The notes beneath the pieces were generated by a model. The model saw nothing but the letters and a program-made list of their open reading frames with translations, was not told where the DNA came from and searched no databases. From Plutella xylostella (Eukaryota; Arthropoda; Insecta; Lepidoptera; Plutellidae), in the NCBI RefSeq assembly GCF_932276165.1, contig NC_063992.1, positions 10,426,001-10,490,000 of the forward strand: a DNA stretch of 64,000 nucleotides, read 5' to 3'. How positions within the stretch are numbered: position 1 is the stretch's first letter; each line of letters begins with the position of its first letter. The position numbers and the translations under genes are program-made. Shown piece after piece: positions 37,850 through 50,122 of the stretch.

Positions 37850-38590
37850 GTAGCTGATGCTGCTGTAATGTAGCTACAAAACTTAGTTCTGCTACTCAGC
37901 AGGGAATCCCATCTCACCTAACTTTGCAAAACACAAAAAAGTGTAGAGTATTTCAAATAGAAATCTCGTATAGATCTACTTTAAATTTACGGTACAACAC
38001 AACAAAAAACATTGCGCATTATTGTTAATTCATTAAACAGTAATAATTGATATAATTTTACGATAAACAAGAAAAACATGAAAGAAAGTGAAAAGTCTAT
38101 GTGAAAAGTGCAGAAGTAAAATTGAAGTTGACAAGTTTGAGATCTGTGACAGTTTATCTGTGATGCCATCAATTAGTGCCAGTATTACGTAATGAAAATA
38201 AAATATTCATAGTAAAATGTGAATACACTAAAAACCTTTTTATAAATAATATTATATATTATATATAGTTTCATCTTAGAGTATATATTATATTAGTTTC
38301 ATGAATTATTAACTAAACAAGCCGTAAGAGTAGATAGTAAGATTAGGAAGTGAGTGTTCATTTTCTTACTTATGAGTAGGTATAACTACGGTTATAAACG
38401 GTGCTTAGACTTTCATAGCTGGGTAGGTCAGTACTTATTTAAAATAAAAAGACAATATTTTATTCGTTGTTTTATTGATTCATTATTTAATGACAGGGTG
38501 GTAACTACACAATTGTCTCTATATACGAATGGACAGTACTAAAAAAATATACAGTTTCAATATAAATAATACCAGCACTACGAAATATAC
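37850..38590. other. Non-coding upstream of zinc-finger gene 1
   Basis: No recognisable coding exon. Open frames at 37987-38172 and 38354-38542 lack family motifs. The promoter of the gene probably lies here or further right, but no element is distinctive enough to name. Confidence 0.35.
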
Positions 38591-38795
38591 TTAAGGCTTC
38601 ATGTAAGGCTAACAAGCCCCTAATCTAGAAGCATTTTTTTATTTCTGACATAAGCGGTCGTAGCGCCAGTAGTTTTATTTAAACTAACTTATAGAATTAA
38701 TGTTCTAGTTAGGTATTATTTTGGATAAAATCTCTTTTAAACAGAGTTGTTTATTTTCAATTGGCGGCGCTACTTAGCCTTACATGAAGCCTTAA
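38591..38795. mobile_element. TTAA-ended inverted-repeat element
   Basis: TTAAGGCTTCATGTAAGGCT at 38591 is perfectly inverted as AGCCTTACATGAAGCCTTAA at 38776-38795. The outer TTAA could be a piggyBac-type target duplication, though the termini lack the usual CCC start. Length is about 205 bp and there is no coding content. Confidence 0.7.
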
Positions 38796-39070
38796 ATAAA
38801 AAATATATTAAGTAAATACCTTATACAATAAACACGTAAACAACTCACACTTGCTTCGCTTTCCTGTTCCAGCAACATTGTTTACTGTACAGACTCTATA
38901 TTAACCCACCCTTAGCGATCCTGCTTATCATGTTAAAGGTATATAGGTACTTAATTAAATAATAAGAACATTTTAGTTGTAAACCTAAGATTACGTAATT
39001 GATACATCGTTAATATCTTTTATTTTCTTCATAGAAAACAATCGGGTTATGGCTATTCAGTTCTACACTA

Positions 39071-39249
39071 GGGCCGTGTTCAAATCAAACTGACTGTAAG
39101 CCGCCAATTGTCATAATGTATGTAATAGTATGCTATACGTACTGTCGGTTATATGTTTACGAAAAAGTGAATATGCGTGGAAATACAATAAACAGCGTAA
39201 CGTTCGCTCACTTTCGGTGGCTTACAGTCAGTTTGATTTAAACACGGCA
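39071..39249. mobile_element. TA-flanked MITE
   Basis: GCCGTGTTCAAATCAAACTG at 39073 pairs with the inverted CAGTTTGATTTAAACACGGC ending 39248. The arms are about 33 bases with two mismatches. TA lies on both sides. Confidence 0.75.
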
Positions 39250-41600
39250 TAAGCGTAAAGGATGATTTAGAGTACGTTTTCAATGTTTGTAACTGTGTTG
39301 GTTAGTCACGGCTCACTAGGTAGGTAGGTACACTTTGTTTAAAGATGCCCTTCTTATACGAGTTCGACTTGCCCTATGCCAATTATTTTCTATCAGAAGA
39401 AGATCTTAACTAAAATTACACGGTCCGAACAAACTACAATTAAAATATTATGTCGATAATTAAATGATGTGTATTACCTAATATAAGTAATATAGAAAAA
39501 GTATATACTGTAATTAATTATTGATAGATTGTACGCAGGTATGTGGAGGATAATCAAAATTAATTTTGGTAAAATATTTTATTAAAACTGCTCTATACAA
39601 GACTATTTATGAGTACTTACAAAATATACCAGATGTCGATGTAGAAGAATACTGATTTTGTCTCTCGCACATCCCCGATATTAACATACATAATAAGATG
39701 ATTCATGTTAGGACCAATAGCAACGCAGTAATAAATTACGTGGATCCATAGCAAAATACTAGTTGGTGAAAAGAAATGGACTATACTTAGTTATTTGTAA
39801 AACGTCTGTATAAAAAAACAAACAATAAAAGTCGTATGAATATTGTGCCCGCGATTTAGGAAACATAATATCGTTTGCGGCAGTCGCATCTTCAGCTTTA
39901 AAAAATACTTTTTATGGAACTGTTTCTGTTTGAGTATCTTTATAAATTGTAATCAATATTTAACCCATTTTGATTAACCTCCATCACATATCGAATTATG
40001 ATGTATAATATTATGCTTACATAAGATTATTTTATTTTATGTTATTGTTTTGATTCTTCGTTACAATCCGTTATATTTGAATAGAAATTTACTTTTTTAA
40101 CAGTAAACTAGCAGACTAAACTGAGATTCAATACAGAGATGTATACAAGATACGTACGTCTATGTTATTATCTTTTGTAAATTCATATAAAATAACTGAG
40201 CGGATTCCATCAAAATATAAATACAATTGTATAAACTTAGATTAACATAAGCAAGTAATAATAAAATTGAGATTTCCTACGAGACTCACTTGCCAAATGA
40301 ACACAATATATTTTTAATATTTATACCAAACATTACAGTACATTGACAAATATAAACAACTCTTATAAAATTATTTTAAATGTTAATAAAGCCGTTAACA
40401 CACTACTTGACTACATATAATATAAAACAAACTGTACTAATATATTTTATAAATATGGTAACAAAATAAATAACTTTTTGATCGTTTTGTGTTTGCTTAC
40501 CACATTAATATTGCCACATACATACGCTACGATAGTTTTACAAATGTTACAAATACAAAACGAACGTACCGCTAAAATATAGTAAAAGTTAAGTATTCAA
40601 AGACAATGGGTCTGATTATATGGCCTATATAATTATAAATTAGGTTCTGTCAATACTAAACACCTTGCACTGAAAAATCATATTATTATTGTATTTATAA
40701 AATGAAATATTGTAATATATTGCGTTCCTGACACATACCAATATTGTTGTAATTCGATGTGAATTTATGGACCAACCATATCCAAGTAATTTTGGTTTTG
40801 ACAGCCTATAATTTATATTCGGTCTATAGTCCACCAAGTATGGTGGACTATACCACCAGTAGGATTTTCTCTAAAATTTTACTGAACTCTATATTTTTGC
40901 GGTACTGTTTAGATGACAACGCTCTAAGCATCTACTTATATTAATTTACTATTGAGTTTAAACACATCTGACCACCTAACATCTAGAATTTATTTAAAGC
41001 ACTAAAAATTCATTGACAAAAATGGAATGCATATAATTGGTATCAAATAATAATATTTTATTCTAATTCATAAAAAACTGTCACATACACACAAACTGTC
41101 TTGCCATAGACAATGAGATTCCCATTGGAATGCAATTCTGCCCATTCATGCTTAGACACAAATATTGTCCTAACTCTAATTTTTAAAAATATGTTATGGC
41201 AACACCTTTTCATTTATGCGGCGTAACTTTGAGCGCGGTATACTGTATTGTCATCTTTTGCTTATCTAAGCGAGAGTTGCAAAAGCTTAAACAGAACCAG
41301 ACCTATGAGCCGTTTTCCTTGACAGCTGTCAGTTGAGCTTTTGGGTATGCCGATAGATGGCGTGAAAACGCAGTGTACCAACTGTCAAAAATTACATAGA
41401 GAGCAAAGAGTACTAAACTCAGAATAAGAACTCACTAGTTGTGATTAAATGTCGGGTGGTAGCGCGAGCCATCCTTCCGAGGCTCAGACTGCATGTGGCT
41501 TGGGATAGTGCTAAGTATTCTGTGAATAGTTCCACAGAATAGTTCTACCCGCGCCGTTTGAACGGGTGCTGCGTGCGAGAACTGATTTTCTATTTTTATT
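39250..41600. other. Non-coding, one perfect hairpin
   Basis: No gene recognised. A perfect 12-bp stem with 4-base loop lies at 40825-40852 (TATAGTCCACCA / TGGTGGACTATA). The remainder is AT-rich with only short chance frames. Confidence 0.4.
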
Positions 41601-41606
41601 TATTGT

Positions 41607-41829
41607 ATGATCCTAAATAAGATCCCAAAGAAATACTTACAAGACAAGATGAGAATGTGTGCCGTCGCAACTTGTAAAAATAAAGGACATCATAAATTTC
41701 CAAATGATGAAAGCCAAGCGCAACAATGGATTAAGGCGACTCGGATAAATGTGCGAAAAATTGATTGGAAACTGCGAAAAGAATCATGGTTGTGTTCGGA
41801 TCATTTCATACCAAGTGATTTTCATTCAC
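41607..41829 (+). CDS. THAP-domain protein, first exon
   Basis: The open frame encodes a THAP zinc finger (a C2CH DNA-binding module found in transcription factors and P-element-like transposases). MCAVATC gives the first two cysteines, HKFP and QQWIKATR the conserved Pro and Trp, and WLCSDHFIPSDF the last Cys-x2-His and following aromatic. The frame begins at 41607, with the second Met at about residue 15 also close to the domain. It runs to a strong donor, CAC|GTAAGTAAG, at 41829/41830, so the domain's last segment (AVPT-like box) must lie in a later exon. Whether this is a host gene or a domesticated or remnant transposase cannot be decided from one exon. A candidate later exon is at 43100-43390. 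Confidence 0.8.
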
Positions 41830-41853
41830 GTAAGTAAGTTAAATCATTCGCGG

Positions 41854-42004
41854 TATAGTGCCACAAACTTATCTGTTCCGGTGAGAGCGAACTAAATTGG
41901 TCCATATAATCTATGTCAATATGAAATTCATTAGTACAGTAAGTAATGAGGTATGGACCAATTTAGTTCGCTCTCACCGGAACAGATAAGTTTGTGGCAC
42001 TATA
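41854..42004. mobile_element. MITE with 53-bp perfect inverted repeats
   Basis: Bases 41854-41906 are the exact reverse complement of 41952-42004, with a 45-base loop. The ends are TATAGTGCCACAAACTTATC. Flanking and terminal TA suggest a Tc1/mariner-type target. It lies 25 bases inside the THAP intron. Confidence 0.9.
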
Positions 42005-43833
42005 ATGTAAATTAACCATTGTTACATAACATGATATATTATCATCATAGAGAAAATAATACTACAATACTACCTACCTACGTCACTTTCACATTTCGTT
42101 AGCCTCACAGAATAACATGTGATCTGAGTGTGTTCTGAGGGTTTGACAGTTGGAACAACCCTAGACAATGCCATCTATTTCTCCAAAAAGGAACTTTTTT
42201 TTTTTTTAACAAACGCCTCATTATAATAAGAAGTTTTCTGACAGTACATGGAATTTGTACTGTGCGTGACTAGCACAGTAAATTCATTCCGCCAGTATCA
42301 TGTGTTGAAATAGAAGTGGAATTTTACCAAAATCTAAACGTATTTATTGCCTGTCAAACGCCTGTCAGTTTGTAGAAAATGTAATTAAAATTTTAATTTT
42401 ATACGTTTAGCGTTTTATTTAAATGTCCTAACAATGCATATAAAAAAGAACTACATATATCATAGATGGCGACAGTAGAGTAGTAGTAGTTATGATATAG
42501 TCCTTAGGGACTAGGGACGATCATTTAAAAACCCGACCCAAGAATCCTTTTTCATAAAGAGATGTCAGAAAGCTCCATATTACAAAAGACTTTTCTCTCC
42601 TTTATTATTGTTGTGTTATAATTATTGGTGTTAATTTTCTAGGCTTAATATTTCCAAGTCTATCTCAAGAAATTTTGAAGGTTTTAGATCATATTGATAT
42701 GGTTAGAATAATTAGAAGATAAAATCCACAGTTGTAAAGTTTTAAAAATAGAGTTACTAAGGTTCAGTGGAGCCATAGAGTTCGTAACTGCGGACGCTAC
42801 ACGGGTTCATTTACGACATCGATAAACTCATTTATCTACGATAATTAACCCGTGTAGCGGCAGCTGGAGAGTATTTTTACATAATTATTTTAAAAGTAGT
42901 TATGTATTTTTTGCTACTTCTACTGGTGCTGTTAAGAAATAATGTCTCATCGGATATGGTATTGTAGTATGATATATCTGAAATCGTAAGAAAGCTACTA
43001 GATATGTTACCACAATTCGGTTTTATGTTTCTGTACCATCTTAATGTTAACCTTAGTATAGATAGATAGGAAAAGACTTAGCGTAACGACTACATTGGAA
43101 TGTTAACATTCAAGAGAATTCAAAATAATGACAGAAAAAAATACAGACATTTATTTTTTAATGTAAAAAAGAACTCATTTCCAAACAAACCCTTTTCAAG
43201 TGCCAAGGCTACACTGCTTATTAAACCAACTGTTACTTTAAACAAAATGTTAATACGAAGGAAGAAACTTACTGTTCTTAGGCAAACATTCAAGAAATAT
43301 TCGTATCTAATGCTAAGTTTAAATGTAGAAATAGCTACCCGTACTACAACAAATAGTTTTCCCTTCGAAAATCTCCAACGAATGCCTTAGGCACCGTAAA
43401 TTACGCTTTACAATAACCACACTTAGGCTCCTTTTCATTTGCTACATTCAGACCTGATTTGCAGCTCTATAGTATAACCGCATTGTCTTCGCACACATCA
43501 ACAAATTGCACACACATTCAAAGCGTTTAAAAAACGCAGTTGCTAAGCTAGCGTCCCTTACGAAGCGATGGTACTATAGAACTCAGGTAGGCGTACTAAC
43601 GAGCGATACCATCGTCACATCCCTATACATTGATGGCTTTGCATTAGAATACATATCCCACGCGTCATCCGCGCGGCAATGTAGAATGCATAGCCAATTC
43701 AGGCTTACACTTCATCACTCACCTACAACTTTAGTACAAACTTCCGGCTATCGTCTGACCAATAAAAACTAGCCTTTCTTACAATCCTCCGTGTATTCTA
43801 GTTGAAGCGGCCGGCTCACGCGTCGTGGTCGGG
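42005..43833. other. Intergenic or THAP intron; one possible exon
   Basis: The frame at 43100-43390 (plus) encodes a basic, leucine-containing stretch (RRKKLTVLRQTFKKYS) that could be the coiled-coil-like segment seen after THAP domains. No acceptor or partner proves it, so I leave it as a possibility. Nothing else is recognised. Confidence 0.3.
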
Positions 43834-46800
43834 TTATAGCGTCTCCGTGGCGACATCTTCCGGCAGTTGGTGGACTCTGGCCGAGAGAAGGTTGTGCAGG
43901 ATGAACACTGCTGGCTTTGGGCTGCCCTCCATTTCTAGCTCCTGTGGAAGAAAAATACAGTTTATTTAAATAATAATAATAATTACCTGTGAACATCAAT
44001 CCTATATGCAATGCAGTTGCTAGGGAAAGTAGGGAACGGAAAACGTCGATATTCATCTGTAATAGAGATTCTCTATCCACCAACAGATGGCGTTAATACA
44101 CGTTTACATAACTCACTGGGGGAGAGTCATTATTATTAGCAAAATGGAGCGGTCATCGTCAGCGGAGACTCTAACTGATCGCTTGTAGGGGCCACGAGCG
44201 GAGACCAGCAACTACCTAGAAATACCTCTGTCTACCGCTAGGTGGCGCCAAAACACGTGCAGCTACACAACACTCACGGCAGAGTCGTTGTTGGCGAAGT
44301 GCAGCCACAGCGTGGAGCGGTCATCATCGTTCCTAGTGTCTCTATCTACCGCTACATGGCGATAAAACTCGCATAAATAGCCTATGAGAGTAAACAGATA
44401 GAAACCTGGTTTCTAGCGCCTGTAGCTTTTTCTATGGATTATCCTCCCGCGCTTATCAACAATGCGCTTTTAACAAGCGTTCTTTCTGTATTGGGCGGTG
44501 GTAATTAAGAACGCTTGCTGTCTTTTTGTAACCATAGTTATACAATACTCACGGCAGAGTCATTATTAGCAAAGTGCAGCCACAGCGTGGAGCGGTCGTC
44601 GTCGGCGGAGGCTCGCAGCGCGTGCAGCGGGCGCCGCAGCACGGGCCGCCCCCAGCGAGCCCGGCCCGAGCACACGAGGGCGCCTAGTGGCTCTGTCTGC
44701 CGCTAGATGGCGGTGAAACTAGCCCAAGAGCGTGTAGAGATAGAAACTGGTTTCTAGCGCCGCCGGTAGCTTATTCTATGGATTAATCTCCTGTGCTTTA
44801 TATATAACAAACGTTCTTTTTATATACGGCGGAAAGCATAGTTATATAATAGTCACGGCAGAATCATTATTATACGCTCTCAGCGTGGATAGTATATCTA
44901 TCTACCGCTAGATGGCGCTAAAACTCGCATCAAGAGCGTATATATATTGGCAACTGGTTTTCAGCGCCGGTAGCCGTTTCTATGGAAATTTCTGTATATA
45001 GGGCGCGAAACATGACTATATATTATAATACTCACGGCAGAGTCATTATTAGCAAAATGCAGCCACAGTGTAGATCGGTCGTCGTCGGCGGAGGCTCGCA
45101 GCGCGTGCAGCGGGCGCCGCAGCACGGGCCGCGCGCCGCCCCGGCCTAGGGAGCCCAGGCCCTCGGAGACGCAGACGCCGCCCGCGCCTAGTGATAGGCA
45201 GGCGGGCGCGCCGCGGTAGCGGCAACCTGAGGGAAAGGAAAAATTTGTCTTAGACAAAATAATTAACGGTATCGCTAATACGGTATCGATAATAAGACGG
45301 ACGGGTATAGTTTGTAAAATATAGCATGAGCCCTGTGATAACTGTCAAATCCATACATTTTATTTCTCAATTCGTTTTCAAGGCAAAGAAAAAACACAAA
45401 GGAAGTTTTTTGTAAGAATGTAAATAGTGTAAAACAAAAACACATATACAATTTACGCAATGTTTATTTTACTGACTAGCTTGATGCGTTTCATCCACCG
45501 ATACCAGCGCCACAGCCGTCAGATCGTGCTGGTATCAGCCCTCAGATACCAGGCTGCTTAACCGGCAGAAGAACCGACCCAGAAAACAATTGAATCGTGA
45601 AACGTGCAAAACAAAAGACACTCACGGAATGTAAACTCCGTCTGATCGCTGGCCGCCTGATGGGCCCCATCCACTAACGCCTGTGCCACAGCCGTCAGAT
45701 CATTCGCAGTATCCAGCAGTGGTTTCAACCCAGAAACTAACAAAATTGAATCGTGAAAAGTGCAAAACAAAAAACACTCACGGAAAGTGAACTCCGTCTG
45801 TTCACTGGCCGCCTGATGGGCTCCATCGACCAACGCCTGAGCTACCGCCGTCAGATCATTCGCAGTATCAGCCCTCAGAGTCTTGGCTACTAAGCCACCA
45901 GTAGTGCCAACCCAGAAAACAATTGAATCGTAAAACGTGCAAAACAAAAAACACTCACGAAAAGTGAACTCGGTCTGTTCGCTAGCCGCCTGATGGGCAC
46001 CATCTACCAGCGCTTGAGCCACCGCCGTCAGATCATTCGCAGTATCCAGCAGTGGTTTCAACCCAGAAACTAACAAAATTGAATCGTGAAAAGTGCAAAA
46101 CAAAAAACACTCACGGAAAGTGAACTCCGTCTGTTCACTGGCCGCCTGATGGGCTCCATCGACCAACGCCTGAGCTACCGCCGTCAGATCATTCGCAGTA
46201 TCAGCCCTCAGAGTCCTGGCCGCTAAGCCAGCCGTGGTGCTGACCCAGAAAACAATTGAAGCGTGAAACATGCAAAACAAAAAACACTCACGAAAAGTGA
46301 ACTCCGTCTGTTCGCTGGCCGCCTGATGAGCTCCATCGACTAACGCTTGCGCCACCGCCGTCAGATCATTCGCAGTGTCAGCCCTGAGCGTCCTCGCTGC
46401 TAAGCCGGCAGTGGTGCCAGCCCTGACGCCGAGCCAGGCCGCGTCGCCGGCGCCCGCGCGTCGCCATGAAGCCAGGCGGGTGGCGGCTAACGCGAAGGAC
46501 TCGAGTGGGGCGCACCAGGTTGATGCTGACCAGGGGGCCACTTCGTACAGTCTGTTGGGGAGATAAAGGTTGTGTCAAATTGTCAAAGAGTGAATGAATA
46601 CTTTACGGTGTTTTTAATATGGTGCGGATTTCATCAGCATGTGGGATTGTACGCCATTTTCCCGCGTCGCGCGTGCGTATTCCACGCATCAAATAAATAG
46701 GTAGTTGTATGAAAATAACACTTACGGGTATTACGCATGCGGGACAATCCCGCGTGCGTGATGAAATCCGCACGATATTAAAAACAGCCTTACAGCACGA

Positions 46801-49800
46801 CGAACCGATACAACTTTACTAATAATAATTTATGTATTTATTTATTTATTTATGCTTTTATTGCACAATTTACAAAAGTACATGTACAATCAGGTGGACT
46901 TAATGCTAAGAGCATTCTCTACCAGTCAACCAGTACTATATGTGATTGAAGAGGAAGCTTTATGTATACCTAATAACATCACAGTGTTTCTGTAGTGTAT
47001 TTAGCAGCATCATCATTGCACCCGTGACGGTCAATCTGTCCCATTAGCTTATGAGAGTGATGGAACAGAGAGAGCTCCTGGTTGCCGAAGGTACCGCCAG
47101 AAACGGCCGTCGTTAGCGAAAAACGCCTTAAAACGGAAGATATGATTTTTTATCCACTGGCGTCGATAGTTCTGCGTATATAATAACGCTTTAATGCACC
47201 CATGCGAAGCCGGGGCGGGTCGCTACTGTGTACATAATATGGTAAGTACCTGAGCTCTCGGTCGGTGATGACGACGTAGCACGGCTGCCAGCCCTCCGCC
47301 TCGTCCGAGCTGTCTGAGCTGCCCGACACGCTGATCTGTGGACAATGGGCAATGTGGATACATCATCATTATTATGTATTGGTAACTCAACACTTAACTT
47401 TAGCTTCGCTTCGTTTAAAAAAATGGTTTTCCGGGATCAAACGCTATGCCCTTTAGATAAGTCAACGTGGGACTTCCCCGCACGCGCGACAAGTATTCAT
47501 TGTAGCGCGTGGAATATGTACGCGAGACGTGGAAAATTGGCGTGGCATCCCGCGTGCGTGATTAAATCCGTATGCTGTCAAAAATTGCCTATCATCAAAA
47601 GAAAACAACTACTGTCACTGCATCAGTGCCGGACCGCTGTAATGCGAAGTATAATTTTAACTGTCTGAAAAGTATACAAAACCCCAACTCACAGCATCAT
47701 GCGCCGGCCGCCTCGCCAGCCAACCAGCAAATCTCAGATCGCCAATCAGCGGCCTCAGATGCGGTCTCGCCCGCGCCAGTGCCGCTCTAGCGGCGCGCCG
47801 GGCGGCCGCGTGTAACGCGCGGTGCCACGCCGCCGCGTCCGGGGCGTCGCGTGCTCGCAGGGCTAAGGCGTGGACGCCGTCAGGGGAGTAGAGCTCGATT
47901 GTGCGGCCCTCTGGGGAGAGGGAAGGGGATGTTAGTTTTGGAGAAAGAATAGAATAAATCTTTATTCAAGAAATCAACTTATGATAAAAATATATATGCC
48001 ACAAAACCAAATGTTGATATGGTTTGACTGTGGGTAAGGAGTCACACTACGTAACAATCATCATAGCGTATAAGTACATATAGCTTACATTAGATTAGAT
48101 GAGTACCTGTATACTTGTATAGGGTTTAATTTGGACCTTTTGAGGAGTGATAAAAAGAGCGCTAATTTGTGAAAACGTATAGGGGTAATAATAACGATGG
48201 CTGGGGCTGCATTTTATCCTCTGGTTTAGCTGTATAAATGCTTTAGTCTATTTTAAACCTGATATCTTACCTTCCAATTGTTAACAAAATGTAGGATAGA
48301 CTCAAAGACCCAAGAAAGAAATACTACCAAGTCATCCACCGAATCCAAGGAACTAGACATAAAATATTATATATTGGAGTACACTAAGTAGAATGTGTCA
48401 AAACGGCGCCGATATTGGTGCGCCGCTATTCGCCTATAACACAGCAATCCCCCTCCTCATTGGTCCACTCACCGGGGTCGCGATGACGCAGGCCGCGCGC
48501 CACGGCGGCCATCAGCAGCGGCACGTAGCGGGTGTCGGCGCGGCGGCGGCGCGGGGAGGGGGGCGAGGGCGGCGCGTCCGCCATGTACCCGCGCTGCAGC
48601 TCCCAGCCCACCTCGCTGATGATGGAAGCCTTGCGGAAGTATGGGGTGACCTCGCGCAGGTATTTCACTGGAAGGTTTGGAGATAATTTGTCGTTAAGCT
48701 TCAGGACTTTCTGCATACATATCACATCAAGAGGCAGAGAGGGAAATCTATTCCCCCCTCTGCCTCTTGATGGTGTTAAAAGTTTTAAGCTTGCTCATAA
48801 AGCTAGACAATTTTGGTGTGTTGCACGTCTCGCCCCCATGTTTATGGAGGGTTAATATTGTAGTTGAAGATATAATAGCAAAAGGTGGAGCTACTCTACA
48901 CACTGGGGTGTCAGAGAAAAACAGTAATCAAAGAGTCAGGTTACTGTTGGACATGAGTTGTGTACCTATCATATCTAGGGAGTTATCCTATAATATCCCA
49001 TGGTGACAGGTTGATCGGAAGTGAAGAAAAAATTGTTGCAATATGATAGAGATTGCCTGGTAAAACACTATCAATGTAAGGCATCAGTGCTATGATACTG
49101 CAACATATTAATATATAGAACAGCAAGAGCATAACATAATAAATAATATTGGGGCCATTGCTGACTCTTTATGATGCTAATTAAACCCTGGTTTTATTGA
49201 GGTTAACCACCAGGTCATGTCTATTAGACCAGTTAGCACCTACAAGTACTCTTATTATTATAGTAATATGTATGTATAATCTACTACAAACTAATAGACA
49301 TTTAATACTTAAAAGATTGCCAGTTGATTAGTTTGAAAAAGCACAAAAGTAATCGCAGCCAACTTCAGGAACTTTCAAGTTGTTCGGACCAAACTGTACT
49401 TTACATGTTTTATTTTATATTTTAACCTATGAGTTTATATTATTATGTAGTTAATCATAGCATACTATGTTTACCTACAGTATGGAGGAATGTTAAAAAT
49501 CCTTGGCCAACCTACATACTTATCATAGTTCATGTCAAAATTTTAACATGTTAATAGCTTTAGCCTTGAAAACATTAATGTTTGATTACTACTAATGGCA
49601 CTCACAAATACTTATTAGATACTTGCCTTCAAGTTGAACAATTTTTCCCGCTCTTTTCAATGCCTTCACTGCTTCCTCGTGTGTGGCGTCCTTCAGGTCC
49701 TCCCCATTCACAGACAGAATGGCATCTCCCACATACAACTGCTCTGTTAAATCCGCAGCCATACCCTTAAATATCTTAGAGATGAGAATGGGCATGTTAT

Positions 49801-50122
49801 TCTCAATCCCGCCCTTGATTGAGATGCCCAAGCCATTGTTGTCGGATTTTATGACTTGGACGAGTCGTTTCTGGTTGGCGATGGCCTCTGGGACCTCCGT
49901 GAAGTCGCTGTTGGGGGTCTCTACATTGTTGTTGTTCAGTGTTCCGTTCAAAGTTGTCGTGGCGTCGTAGCCGTCGTCCAGACTGACGCTGAAGTAGTCG
50001 TCCTCAAGCGAGCAGTGCACGCGGTACCACACGCCCCGCACCAGCGTCTCCAGCAGCCCCGACCGCCCACAGGCCGCGCTGGGGCTGTCGCTGCCCCCAC
50101 TCGACACACCATTCTCCACCAT
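43834..50122 (-). CDS. Syn1: Syntrophin (alpha/beta type), complete
   Basis: An adaptor of the dystrophin complex at the membrane: PDZ binds channels and signalling proteins, and the C-terminal SU region binds dystrophin. Exons: 50122-49627, 48667-48473, 47910-47693, 47335-47250, 46551-46292, 45226-45036, 43941-43834. Lengths 496, 195, 218, 86, 260, 191 and 108 give 517 codons plus stop with all phases closing, the usual family length. Order: PH1 first half (GLLETLVRGVWYRVHCSLED, about residues 22-50), PDZ (NGLGISIKGG, VNGEDLKDATHEEAVKALKR, about 86-166), PH1 second half starting KYLREVTPYFRKASIISEVG, PH2 (GWQPCYVVITDRELRLYEVA to about 418) and SU region (PLHALRASADDDRS, SPKPAVFILHNLLSARVH). 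Start ATG has a good context (CCAGGATGG). The first intron is GC-AG. Introns after exons 5 and 6 hold arrays of duplicated exon edges. Confidence 0.95.
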